DNA from: Pseudorhodobacter antarcticus
Lineage (GTDB): Bacteria; Pseudomonadota; Alphaproteobacteria; Rhodobacterales; Rhodobacteraceae
NCBI GenBank assembly: GCA_945862435.1
Contig: CAMAXX010000006.1
Span: 1-64,000 of the forward strand
Length of the DNA stretch: 64,000 nt
Direction: 5' to 3'
Position 1 is the stretch's first letter. Each line of letters begins with the position of its first letter. The notes beneath the pieces are model-generated. The model was not told the origin of the DNA. It searched no databases and saw only the letters and a list, made by a program, of their open reading frames with translations. The position numbers were made by a program, and so were the translations under genes. Shown here in pieces: positions 42,408 through 50,726 of this stretch.

Positions 42408-42965
42408 ATGTTCATCCAGACAGAATCCACGCCAAACCCTGCGACGCTGAAATTCTTGCCAGGACAAGAAGTGTTGGACATGGGCACCGCCGATTTTCCT
42501 AGCGCCGATGTCGCCGCAACCTCGCCTTTGGCAAAGCGTATTTTCGCCACGGGCCAAGTGACTGGCGTGTTTCTGGGCACCGATTTTGTAACAGTGACCA
42601 AGGCCGAAGCCGCCGAATGGAATCACATCAAACCCGCAATTCTGGGCGCGATTATGGAGCATTTCCAATCCGGCGCGCCTGTTATGGAAGGCGGTGCGCA
42701 GGCCGCGCATACTGCACATGACGGGCCAGATGGCGATGTTGTGCGCCAGATTATGGAACTGCTTGATACCCGCGTGCGCCCTGCCGTGGCCCAAGACGGC
42801 GGCGATATTACTTTTCACGGGTTTGATCGCGGTGTGGTCTATCTGAACATGAAGGGTGCATGTGCGGGTTGCCCTTCGTCCACGCTGACACTGAAAATGG
42901 GTATCGAAAACCTGCTGCGCCATTACATTCCCGAAGTGTTGGAAGTGCGGCCCGTTGCTGCCTAA
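42408..42965 (+). CDS. NfuA-type iron-sulfur cluster scaffold/carrier
   Basis: A 185-residue protein with an N-terminal Nfu_N domain (MFIQTESTPNPATLKFLPG) and a C-terminal NifU-like domain (about residues 105-180) with the CxxC cluster ligands in MKGACAGCPSS. It carries Fe-S clusters to target proteins. The ATG at 42408 has CGGAG upstream; the frame extends to 42381 without a better start. It leads into tsaB and rimI. Confidence 0.9.
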   Translation: MFIQTESTPNPATLKFLPGQEVLDMGTADFPSADVAATSPLAKRIFATGQVTGVFLGTDFVTVTKAEAAEWNHIKPAILGAIMEHFQSGAPVMEGGAQAAHTAHDGPDGDVVRQIMELLDTRVRPAVAQDGGDITFHGFDRGVVYLNMKGACAGCPSSTLTLKMGIENLLRHYIPEVLEVRPVAA

Positions 42966-42977
42966 ACCAGCCTGAAC

Positions 42978-43571
42978 GTGCCGCCCATCCTTGCCTTTGA
43001 TACATCTGGCGCGCATTGCGCGGCGGCGATTTATTGGCAGGATGGCGCGCGCCCGACCGTTCTTGCTAGTGAGGTAATGGCCAAAGGCCAAGCCGAGCGT
43101 CTGCTGCCGATGATCGAAGAGATGATGTCAGGTGCAGGCGTGATATGGGCAGATTTCGCAGCAATCGGAGTTGGGGTAGGGCCGGGAAACTTCACGGGCA
43201 TTCGCATTTCGGTTGCACTTGCGCGTGGGCTGGCGCTGGGGCTAAATATTCCCGCCATCGGGGCCACAGGCTTTGAAGCGCGCGCGCAAAGTGTTGATTT
43301 GGCTGATTTCTACGTCACCATCCCAGCCCCGCGCGGGCAAGTTTATGCGCAGCGATTTGGCAATAGCAGCCCTGCCGAACTGCTGGACGTGCCGCCGCAA
43401 GACGCGCCAATTGTGCAAATGGAAACCCTATCTCCCGAAGGTTTGGCGCTTGCCACAGCGCAGATTGCTGCAATGCGGATTGGGCAAGATCAGCCCCGCC
43501 CCGCGCCGTTTTACCTGCGCCCCGCCGATGCCGCTCCGCCCACCGATCCGCCGCCTGTTATCTTGCCATGA
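42978..43571 (+). CDS. tsaB: tRNA threonylcarbamoyladenosine biosynthesis protein TsaB
   Basis: A 197-residue TsaB, partner of TsaD and TsaE in making t6A on ANN-decoding tRNAs. Its ASKHA-fold start LAFDTSGAHCAAAIY and the block GVGVGPGNFTGIRISVALARGLAL are diagnostic. The start is GTG at 42978. It overlaps rimI by 4 bp. Confidence 0.92.
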   Translation: MPPILAFDTSGAHCAAAIYWQDGARPTVLASEVMAKGQAERLLPMIEEMMSGAGVIWADFAAIGVGVGPGNFTGIRISVALARGLALGLNIPAIGATGFEARAQSVDLADFYVTIPAPRGQVYAQRFGNSSPAELLDVPPQDAPIVQMETLSPEGLALATAQIAAMRIGQDQPRPAPFYLRPADAAPPTDPPPVILP

Positions 43572-43984
43572 TCCTTACGATTGATGACATGGCGCGCCTG
43601 CATGGCCAATGTTTCACCACTCCGCGCCCATGGTCTGCGGCAGAAATTGGCCAAACCTTGGCCAATCCCCACAGCTTTGCCTTAACCCGGCATAACGGGT
43701 TTTTGTTGGGGCAAGCCGTTGCAGGCGAGGCCGAACTGCTGACCATCGCGGTTGACCCAAACCTGCGCCGCCAAGGCATTGGCCGCGCTCTTGTTGCTGA
43801 ATTTTGCTCTATCGCGCGCCAAAAGGGCGCGCAGACTGCCTTTCTAGAGGTGTCCGCCAATAATGCCCCCGCGATCGCGCTGTATGTGACAAGTGGTTTT
43901 GCCCAATCGGGCATACGCCGTGCATATTATCATAGCGCTGACGGCACCGAGATTGATGCTGCTGTTATGGCGTGCACCCTTTAG
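43568..43984 (+). CDS. rimI: RimI-like GNAT N-acetyltransferase
   Basis: A 138-residue GNAT protein. The acetyl-CoA loop lies in IAVDPNLRRQGIGRALV, followed by FLEVSANNAPAIALYVTSGF. It sits next to tsaB with an ATGA overlap, the usual place of the ribosomal protein S18-alanine N-acetyltransferase. An inverted repeat follows 7 bp after the stop. Confidence 0.87.
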   Translation: MILTIDDMARLHGQCFTTPRPWSAAEIGQTLANPHSFALTRHNGFLLGQAVAGEAELLTIAVDPNLRRQGIGRALVAEFCSIARQKGAQTAFLEVSANNAPAIALYVTSGFAQSGIRRAYYHSADGTEIDAAVMACTL

Positions 43985-43990
43985 CGGCAA

Positions 43991-44038
43991 TGCGCCATTT
44001 TGGGTCATATTTTTGACCATTTGCAGAAGAATGGCGCA
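43991..44038. repeat. Nested inverted repeat after rimI
   Basis: Outer arms TGCGCCAT (43991-43998) and ATGGCGCA (44031-44038) are perfect complements. Inside lies GGTCA-tatttt-TGACC (44003-44018). The whole can fold as a branched cruciform or RNA structure. It is symmetric, without a T tract after the outer stem, so it may be an operator pair rather than a simple terminator for rimI. Confidence 0.5.
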
Positions 44039-44057
44039 GAAAATTGCAAGATTATGG

Positions 44058-44125
44058 TTGACGATTCCATATTACTGTCCCCTAAATTGCGCACGGTGAC
44101 AGTGCGGGCCTTTCGGCCCGTGCGC
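44058..44125 (+). promoter_or_regulatory. Promoter and leader hairpins of the nucleoside-transport operon
   Basis: TTGACG (44058-44063) and CTAAAT (44082-44087) at 18-bp spacing could be the promoter. The leader then offers two competing stems: CGGGCC-TTTC-GGCCCG (44105-44120) and the longer GCGCACGG (44089-44096) with CCGTGCGC (44118-44125). They share bases and exclude each other in part. A strong RBS, GGAGGAATT, follows. It does not look like a purine riboswitch. Confidence 0.35.
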
Positions 44126-44157
44126 GAAAATTAGAAAAACCAAACTGGAGGAATTCC

Positions 44158-45270
44158 ATGAATCCGAAAATTCTTGCTGCCGTTGTGGCAGTGGCGGCCC
44201 TTGGTATCGTTGGCTATACCTATTTGGGCACCACCGCCCCCGCGCCAGAAGCTGCCGCCGAAGCACCCGCAGCCCCTGCCGCAACCGAGGCAGCCGCCGC
44301 ACCCGCAGCGCCTGCTGCTGCTGTTGAACCTGCAGTTGCTGCAGAACCTGCGATCATTTTTGACCTTGGCGGCAAATTTGACAAATCGTTCAACGAAGCT
44401 GCGTTCAACGGTGCACAGAAATGGGCCACCGAAACTGGCGGCAAGTTCAAAGAACTGGAAATGCAAGACGAAGCTCAGCGTGAGCAAGCGTTGCGCAGCC
44501 TTGCTGAAGCTGGTGCAAACCCAGTTGTGATGACTGGCTTTGCCTTTGGCGATGTGCTGAACAAAGTCGCCGCCGACTTTCCCGACACCAAATTTGCGAT
44601 CATCGACATGGTTGTTGATCAGCCTAACGTGAAATCGGTGGTTTTCACCGAAGATCAGGGCAGCTATTTGGTGGGGATGATGGCTGGCATGGCATCGAAA
44701 ACCAATACTGTTGGCTTTATCGGCGGCATGGATATTCCGCTGATCCGCCGTTTTGGCTGCGGTTATGCCCAAGGCGTTTTGGCAGTAAAGCCTGATGCAA
44801 AAGTGGTTCTGAACATGACGGGCACGACGCCTGCGGCATGGAACGACCCCGTGAAGGGCGCAGAACTGGCCAAGGCGCAAAAGGCCCAAGGCGCTGACGT
44901 GATCTATGCAGCCGCTGGCGGCACGGGCGTAGGCGTTTTGCAGGCAGCTGCTGACGAAGGCATCCTGTCGATCGGCGTGGACAGCAACCAAAACTACATG
45001 CACCCAGGCAAGGTTTTGACCTCGATGCTTAAGCGTGTGGATGTGGCTGTGTATAACGCGTTCAAAGAGGGCACCGAAATGGCGTCTGGCGTGACGGTAA
45101 TGGACTTGGCTGCCGATGGCGTTGGCTATGCGATGGACGAGAATAACGCAGCTTTGGTGACCCCTGAAATGAAAGCAGCCGTCGACAAGGCAGCAGCCGA
45201 CATCAAAGCAGGAACTCTGAAGGTGCACGACTATATGTCCGACAACACCTGCCCTGCGGCCACGTTCTAA
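44158..45270 (+). CDS. BMP-family nucleoside-binding protein with a long Ala/Pro tether
   Basis: A 370-residue basic-membrane-protein family substrate-binding protein. The binding domain starts near residue 62 (IIFDLGGKFDKSFNEAAFNGA) and has GSYLVGMMAGMAS, GFIGGMDIPLIRRFGCGYAQG and IYAAAGGTGVGVLQAA. It should capture purine nucleosides for the ABC transporter that follows. The N-terminus is unusual: a hydrophobic segment (residues 4-24) with no lipobox cysteine and no clear cleavage site, then about 37 residues almost wholly Ala, Pro, Glu, Thr and Val. The protein is probably anchored by an uncleaved segment on a flexible tether. Neighbours: ATPase, two permeases and purine nucleoside phosphorylase. 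Confidence 0.88.
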   Translation: MNPKILAAVVAVAALGIVGYTYLGTTAPAPEAAAEAPAAPAATEAAAAPAAPAAAVEPAVAAEPAIIFDLGGKFDKSFNEAAFNGAQKWATETGGKFKELEMQDEAQREQALRSLAEAGANPVVMTGFAFGDVLNKVAADFPDTKFAIIDMVVDQPNVKSVVFTEDQGSYLVGMMAGMASKTNTVGFIGGMDIPLIRRFGCGYAQGVLAVKPDAKVVLNMTGTTPAAWNDPVKGAELAKAQKAQGADVIYAAAGGTGVGVLQAAADEGILSIGVDSNQNYMHPGKVLTSMLKRVDVAVYNAFKEGTEMASGVTVMDLAADGVGYAMDENNAALVTPEMKAAVDKAAADIKAGTLKVHDYMSDNTCPAATF

Positions 45271-46841
45271 TGTCTGCAGCAGATTTGGGGGGGCGGCAGG
45301 CAACTGCCGCCCTCGCTTTACCCTATGCTATTGAATTAAAGGGCATATCCAAAGCCTTTGGGTCTGTTCAGGCCAACAAAGACATCAACATCGCCATTCC
45401 ACGCGGCACGATTCACGGGATCATCGGCGAAAATGGCGCTGGAAAATCAACGCTGATGTCAATTCTTTACGGGTTCTACCGTGCCGATTCGGGCCAGATT
45501 TTGGTGAATGGCGCGCCCGTAACCATCCCCGATAGCCAAAGCGCCATTCGGGCTGGCATCGGTATGGTGTTCCAACATTTCAAATTGGTGCAAAATTTTT
45601 CTGTTCTGGAAAATGTTATCTTGGGGGCCGAAGATGGGCCCATGCTGAATTCAAGTTTGGCCAAGGCGCGCAAGATTTTGGGCGATCTGTCGCGCGAATA
45701 TGAACTGGATGTCGACCCCGACGCTTTGATCGAAGACCTGTCAGTGGGCCATCAACAGCGTGTCGAAATTCTAAAGGCGCTGTATCGCCAAGCCGAGATT
45801 TTGATTTTGGACGAACCCACGGGTGTGCTGACCCCCGATGAGGCCGACCATCTGTTTCGCATTTTGCGGGGCCTTCGTGATCAGGGCAAAACCATTGTTC
45901 TGATCACCCATAAACTGCGCGAAATTATGGAAACCACCGATAATGTTTCGGTGATGCGGCGCGGGACGATGGTGGCCACGGTGAAAACTGCCGAAACTTC
46001 GCCCGAATCCTTGGCCGAATTGATGGTGGGCCGCAAAGTGCTGCTGGAGGTGGAAAAGAAACCATCCAAGGTGGGTGAGATTGTGCTGTCTGTCAAAAAT
46101 TTGGCAGTCAAAGACGAACACGGTGTGACGCGCCTGAAAGGCGTGTCTTTTGATATCCGCGCGGGCGAGATTTTGGGCATTGCTGGTGTGGCGGGTAATG
46201 GTCAGTCAGAATTGCTGGATGCGCTGGGCGGGATTGCGGCAGCCAGCGGTGTTGTTGTTTTGAATGGGGCCAAATTGCCCCTGACGGGGCCGCGCGCGAA
46301 TGGCAAAGCGCGGCGTGATGCGGGCATAGCCCATGTTCCCGAAGACCGTCAATCGCTGGGCCTGATTATGGACTTTGCGGCTTGGGAGAACGTGGGCTTT
46401 GGCTATCACGACGATCCGCGCTATCAGAAAAACGCTTGGCTGATGGATAATGAAGCGCTGCGTGCTGATACCGCCAGCAAAATGGCCACCTATGACGTGC
46501 GCCCGCCCATACCGACCCTGCCCGCAAAAAGCTTTTCCGGTGGCAATCAGCAAAAAATAGTGGTGGCGCGAGAGATGGATCGCAACCCAGAACTTTTGTT
46601 GATTGGCCAACCGACGCGCGGCGTGGACATTGGCGCGATTGAGTTTATTCATAAGCAAATCATCGCCTTGCGCGATGCGGGCAGCGCCGTTTTGCTGGTG
46701 TCAGTAGAACTAGACGAGATTATGTCCCTATCCGACCGCGTGTTAGTAATGTTTGACGGGCAGATCATGGGCGAACGCGTGCCCGCGCAAACGGACGAGC
46801 GGGAATTGGGAATGATGATGGCGGGGATGGGCGCAAAATGA
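45270..46841 (+). CDS. Nucleoside ABC transporter ATPase with two ABC domains
   Basis: A 523-residue double ATPase of the sugar/nucleoside type. The first domain has Walker A GENGAGKSTLM, signature LSVGHQQRVEI and Walker B LILDEPTGVLTP. The second has the degenerate loop GVAGNGQSELLD, signature FSGGNQQKIVVAREM and LLIGQPTRGVD, with Gln in place of the catalytic-site Glu region, normal for this class. It starts at a TAATG overlap with the binding-protein gene and overlaps the permease by 4 bp. Confidence 0.9.
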   Translation: MSAADLGGRQATAALALPYAIELKGISKAFGSVQANKDINIAIPRGTIHGIIGENGAGKSTLMSILYGFYRADSGQILVNGAPVTIPDSQSAIRAGIGMVFQHFKLVQNFSVLENVILGAEDGPMLNSSLAKARKILGDLSREYELDVDPDALIEDLSVGHQQRVEILKALYRQAEILILDEPTGVLTPDEADHLFRILRGLRDQGKTIVLITHKLREIMETTDNVSVMRRGTMVATVKTAETSPESLAELMVGRKVLLEVEKKPSKVGEIVLSVKNLAVKDEHGVTRLKGVSFDIRAGEILGIAGVAGNGQSELLDALGGIAAASGVVVLNGAKLPLTGPRANGKARRDAGIAHVPEDRQSLGLIMDFAAWENVGFGYHDDPRYQKNAWLMDNEALRADTASKMATYDVRPPIPTLPAKSFSGGNQQKIVVAREMDRNPELLLIGQPTRGVDIGAIEFIHKQIIALRDAGSAVLLVSVELDEIMSLSDRVLVMFDGQIMGERVPAQTDERELGMMMAGMGAK

Positions 46842-47977
46842 CCAAACTTCCCACTTGGGCGGATGTGGGCCTTGTACCGCTTATCAGCCTAACGCTGGCG
46901 GCCCTCGTTTCGGCGGGGGTTCTGCTGGCCATTGGTCAAAGCCCGATGCAGGCGCTGACGGTGATGGTGAACGGCGCGCTGGGGTCTAGCTATGCGTGGG
47001 GCTATACGCTGTATTACGCGACCTCGTTCATTTTTACGGGGCTGGCGGTGACGGTCGCCTTTCATGCGGGGCTGTTCAATATTGGCGGCGAAGGACAAGC
47101 GCAACTGGGCGGGCTTGGAGTGGCGCTGGTCTGCCTTGCCCTGCCGTGGCCGCATTGGACGATTGCGCTGCTTGCCGCTATGTTCGGGGCGGCGCTATTT
47201 GGTGCGGCATGGGCGGCAATTCCAGCCTATTTGCAGGCCAAGCGCGGTAGCCATATCGTGATTACAACAATCATGTTTAACTATATCGCGGCGGCATTGC
47301 TGATTTATCTGCTGGTCAACGTGCTACGTCCTGATGGGCAAATGGACCCCGCTTCGGCCAATTTTCCTGCCAGCGCACATTTGCCGCAGTTTCAAGAAAT
47401 CCCAATTTTACAAGGGCTGTTCCAACGCTTTGGCGCTGATGGCCTGCCGCGACTAAATGCCCAAGGCATGCCAATGTATCAACAGGTGCCCGCCAATGTG
47501 ACCTTTCTCATCGCCATTCTTGCCTGTGTTTTGGTGTGGGTGATGCTGTGGCACACGCGACTTGGCTTCGCGATCCGCGCCTTTGGCAAGTCAGAAAAAG
47601 CCGCTGTCTATGCGGGTATTTCGCCGCTTCGCATCATTATGATAGCAATGCTGATATCGGGCGCGCTGGCAGGCTTGATGGCGATCAACAATGTGATGGG
47701 GCAATCGGAACGGCTGGTCCAAAACTCGGCCTCAGGTGCGGGATTTATCGGCATCGCCGTGGCGCTGATGGGGCGCAATCATCCGCTGGGCATTTTCCTG
47801 GCGGCGGTTCTTTTTGGCTTTTTGTTCCAAGGCGGCGCGGCGCTGGGGCTGGAAACCGACATCCCGATTGAATTGCGCACGGTGGTGCAGGGTCTTGTGA
47901 TTTTGTTTACTGGCGCGCTGGATCAGATGGTACGGATGCTGCTGGGCGCATTCTTTGCGAAAAAAGGGGCGACGTGA
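46838..47977 (+). CDS. Nucleoside ABC transporter permease (first)
   Basis: A 379-residue BPD-type-2 permease with about nine or ten hydrophobic segments. GLFNIGGEGQAQLGGLG and AGISPLRIIMIAMLISGALAGLMAI are signatures of the nucleoside/simple-sugar permease class, as in NupP/YufP. It works as a heterodimer with the next gene's product. Confidence 0.9.
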   Translation: MTKLPTWADVGLVPLISLTLAALVSAGVLLAIGQSPMQALTVMVNGALGSSYAWGYTLYYATSFIFTGLAVTVAFHAGLFNIGGEGQAQLGGLGVALVCLALPWPHWTIALLAAMFGAALFGAAWAAIPAYLQAKRGSHIVITTIMFNYIAAALLIYLLVNVLRPDGQMDPASANFPASAHLPQFQEIPILQGLFQRFGADGLPRLNAQGMPMYQQVPANVTFLIAILACVLVWVMLWHTRLGFAIRAFGKSEKAAVYAGISPLRIIMIAMLISGALAGLMAINNVMGQSERLVQNSASGAGFIGIAVALMGRNHPLGIFLAAVLFGFLFQGGAALGLETDIPIELRTVVQGLVILFTGALDQMVRMLLGAFFAKKGAT

Positions 47978-48945
47978 TGGATTTTGCAACTTTCCTGCAA
48001 ATCAGCGACACCGCCCTGCGTTTCGCCACGCCCTTGCTGCTGGCCTGTCTTGCGGGGCTGTTTTCGGAACGCGCGGGCATTTTTGACATTGGCCTAGAGG
48101 GCAAAATGCTGATGGCCGCGATGAGCGCGGGCGCCGTTGCCGCTATGACTGGGTCTGTCTTGTTGGGGCTTTTCGCGGCGATCTTGGGATCGCTTATGTT
48201 CGCGGCAGTGCATGGCCTGGCATCGATCACCTTTCGCGGCAATCAACTGATTGCTGGCGTTGCGCTAAACTTCGTCGCCTCTGGCATTACGGTTTTGATT
48301 GCCGAAAGTATGTTTGGCCAAGGCGGGCGCACGCCGCCACTGACAGGCGCAGCGCGCTTTGCAAATATTGATCTGCCTTTTGCCGAAACGCTGCGCGCGG
48401 TTCCCGTTCTGGGGCCATTTTACGCAGAGGTTGTTTCGGGCCATACGATTTTGGTTTATGTAGCGCTGGCCTTGGTGCCCATATCGTGGTGGGTTTTATA
48501 TCGCACACGCTTTGGCCTGCGGCTGCGCGCAGTGGGGGAAAACCCTGCATCGGTCGATACGGCGGGCGTATCGGTGGTGCAACTGCGCTTTAGCGCCGTC
48601 ATCATCGCGGGCGTTCTTTGCGGGCTTGCTGGGGCCTATATGTCAACAGGTTTGCAGGCGGGCTTTGGCCGCGAGATGACAGCAGGGCGCGGGTACATCG
48701 CGCTGGCTGCGTTGATTTTCGCTAAATGGCGTCCGTGGCAGGCCCTGTGGGCCACGCTATTGTTTGGCTTTTTGCAGGCCCTTGCCCTGCGGCCTGATGT
48801 GGTGGAAAGCATGACCCGCGTGGCCATTCCTGTCCCGTTTCTGGATGCGCTGCCCTATATTTTGACGGTTATCGTGCTGGCGGGCTTTGTTGGAAAAGCC
48901 ATTCCGCCGCGCGCTGGAGGCGAGCCTTATGTCAAAGAGCGCTGA
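47977..48945 (+). CDS. Nucleoside ABC transporter permease (second)
   Basis: A permease of about 322 residues, NupQ/YufQ-like. It has the FDIGLEGKMLMAAMSAG block in the first third and GVLCGLAGAYMSTG later. I prefer ATG 47977, overlapping the previous stop (TGATG); a GTG at 47974 is an alternative. Its 3' end overlaps the phosphorylase start by 17 bp. Confidence 0.9.
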   Translation: MDFATFLQISDTALRFATPLLLACLAGLFSERAGIFDIGLEGKMLMAAMSAGAVAAMTGSVLLGLFAAILGSLMFAAVHGLASITFRGNQLIAGVALNFVASGITVLIAESMFGQGGRTPPLTGAARFANIDLPFAETLRAVPVLGPFYAEVVSGHTILVYVALALVPISWWVLYRTRFGLRLRAVGENPASVDTAGVSVVQLRFSAVIIAGVLCGLAGAYMSTGLQAGFGREMTAGRGYIALAALIFAKWRPWQALWATLLFGFLQALALRPDVVESMTRVAIPVPFLDALPYILTVIVLAGFVGKAIPPRAGGEPYVKER

Positions 48946-49735
48946 TTTAGCCGCCAAAATCCGCGCCCGCGCGGGCGATGCACCTGTAAAGCTGGGCCTT
49001 ATTCTGGGGTCTGGCCTTGGCCATTTGGCAGGCGCTGTGGATGGGTTTTCCATTCCCTATGCGGATTTAGACGGCTTTCCCCATGTGGGCGTTTCGGGCC
49101 ATAACCCCAACTTGGTGATTGGCCATCTGGAAGGCGTGCGTGTAGCGATTTTTGGCGCGCGCGAGCATTACTATGAAAACGGCAATCCATCGGCTATGCG
49201 GTTTGCCTTAGAGGTGCTGCGGGAATTGGGCGCGAACGATCTTATTGTCACCAATGCGGCGGGCAGTTTGTGCGCCGATATTGTGCCTGGCGACTTGATG
49301 CTACTGTCTGATCACATCAATTTTTCGGGGCTAAACCCCCTGATTGGTGAGAAAACAGATGCCCGTTTTGTGCCGATGACCAGGGCACACGACGCGGGCC
49401 TGCGAGCCAGTTTACGCGCAGCGGCGGAGCACCTTGGCATTGCGCTGCCAGAGGGCGTTTATGCATGGTATTCTGGCCCCAGTTTCGAAACCCCTGCGGA
49501 AATTCGCGCGATCAAGGTTTTGGGCGGCGATGCGGTCGGCATGTCCACGGTGCCCGAAGTGATACTGGCGCGGTTTTTGGGGCTGCGCGTGGCGGCGATT
49601 TCGACGATCACTAATATGGCGGCTGGCTTGTCGAACGAACAGATCAGCCATGAACATACTAAGGCGATGGCCCCTTTGGGCGCGGCCAAGTTGGAAAGAA
49701 TTCTACGCGAGTTTCTGCGAAGTCATACATTCTAG
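48929..49735 (+). CDS. Purine-nucleoside phosphorylase
   Basis: A 268-residue trimeric-type purine nucleoside phosphorylase. It has the phosphate loop ILGSGLGHLAG, REHYYENG, TNAAGSL and the base-binding block GPSFETPAEIRAIK with MSTVPEV. It splits inosine, guanosine and the like into base and ribose 1-phosphate, processing what the BMP-type transporter imports. The ATG at 48929 has GGAGGCGAG upstream and lies inside the 3' end of the permease gene. Confidence 0.9.
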   Translation: MSKSADLAAKIRARAGDAPVKLGLILGSGLGHLAGAVDGFSIPYADLDGFPHVGVSGHNPNLVIGHLEGVRVAIFGAREHYYENGNPSAMRFALEVLRELGANDLIVTNAAGSLCADIVPGDLMLLSDHINFSGLNPLIGEKTDARFVPMTRAHDAGLRASLRAAAEHLGIALPEGVYAWYSGPSFETPAEIRAIKVLGGDAVGMSTVPEVILARFLGLRVAAISTITNMAAGLSNEQISHEHTKAMAPLGAAKLERILREFLRSHTF

Positions 49736-49750
49736 AAATTGAATTGACGC

Positions 49751-49767
49751 GCGGCTGAAAAAGCCGC
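49751..49767 (+). terminator. Hairpin after the purine nucleoside phosphorylase gene
   Basis: GCGGCT-GAAAA-AGCCGC, a 6-bp stem with a five-base loop, 15 bp after the stop. No T tract follows, so termination may be weak or Rho-assisted. Confidence 0.45.
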
Positions 49768-49802
49768 ACACCATAGTCTATACCTCTTACAGGCCTGCGG
49801 TT

Positions 49803-50726
49803 ATGCAAATTTATCTGCCCATTGCCGAAGTCTCTGTAAACTTGTTTTTGCTGCTGGGTCTTGGCGGGCTCGTTGGGTTTCTCTCGGGCATGTTTGGCGT
49901 AGGCGGCGGGTTTCTAATTACCCCGCTTTTGATGTTTATCGGCGTGCCGCCCGGTGTGGCCGTGGCCACGGGCGCAAACCAAGTTGTTGCCTCGTCTATC
50001 TCGGGTGTGCTGGCGCAACTGCGGCGCAAAGGGGTGGATTTTGTGATGGGTACAGTGCTGCTGATTGGCGGTTTGACCGGCAGTTTTATCGGCGTGCAGA
50101 TTTTCGCCTACATGACAGCCTTAGGCCAAGTAGACGTTTTTGTTCAACTTTCCTATGTGTTTTTTCTGGGCTTTATTGGCGCGACAATGTTTTGGGAATC
50201 GGCCCGCGCGATTTGGCGCAACCAACGACAAGGCGCGCAGCAAATACGCCGCACGCAAGGACACAGCTGGATGCACAGCCTGCCGTTTAAAGTAAAGTTT
50301 CGCAAATCGGGCCTGTTCATTTCCATTCTGCCGCCGCTGGCGCTGGGGGCCGCGGTTGGAATTTTGTCGGCCATTATGGGGGTAGGCGGGGGGTTCATTC
50401 TGGTTCCCGCGATGATCTATCTTTTGGGCATGCCGACAAAAGTTGTCGTTGGCACATCGCTGTTTCAGATTATTTTTGTCACAGGCTTCACCACCATTAT
50501 GCACGCCGTCAACAGCCAGACGGTTGATATGATGCTTGCCTTTGTGCTGATCGTGGGCGGGGTGATTGGCGCGCAAATCGGATCGCGCATGTCAACACGG
50601 CTTAAACCCGAACAGTTGCGGATTTTGCTGGCGCTTTTGGTGCTGGCGGTCAGCATCAAGATTGCCCTTGATCTGCTGCTGATGCCAACCGAGTTGTATT
50701 CCGTTACCCGTTTGGTGTTGCCATGA
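49803..50726 (+). CDS. TauE/SafE-family sulfite exporter-like permease
   Basis: A 307-residue membrane protein with about eight hydrophobic segments and the duplicated TauE motif: GFLSGMFGVGGGFLITPLL in the first half and GILSAIMGVGGGFILVPAM in the second. It probably exports a sulfur oxyanion or organosulfonate-derived sulfite. It overlaps a TIGR02186 gene, with which it forms a recurrent alphaproteobacterial pair. The start at 49803 ATG has no strong RBS. Confidence 0.85.
   Translation: MQIYLPIAEVSVNLFLLLGLGGLVGFLSGMFGVGGGFLITPLLMFIGVPPGVAVATGANQVVASSISGVLAQLRRKGVDFVMGTVLLIGGLTGSFIGVQIFAYMTALGQVDVFVQLSYVFFLGFIGATMFWESARAIWRNQRQGAQQIRRTQGHSWMHSLPFKVKFRKSGLFISILPPLALGAAVGILSAIMGVGGGFILVPAMIYLLGMPTKVVVGTSLFQIIFVTGFTTIMHAVNSQTVDMMLAFVLIVGGVIGAQIGSRMSTRLKPEQLRILLALLVLAVSIKIALDLLLMPTELYSVTRLVLP

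Noticed and set aside
42333..43091. 252-codon minus-strand frame across nfuA and the start of tsaB
   Set aside because: Covers parts of two real genes in opposite orientation and has no recognisable protein features.
44089..44157. Purine riboswitch before the nucleoside transporter
   Set aside because: The leader shows hairpins but not the three-way junction with conserved loop bases of a purine riboswitch.
44131..45303. 390-codon frame opposite the nucleoside-binding protein gene
   Set aside because: It mirrors the binding-protein gene codon for codon and has no RBS or recognisable domain. High third-position GC produces such antisense frames throughout the window.
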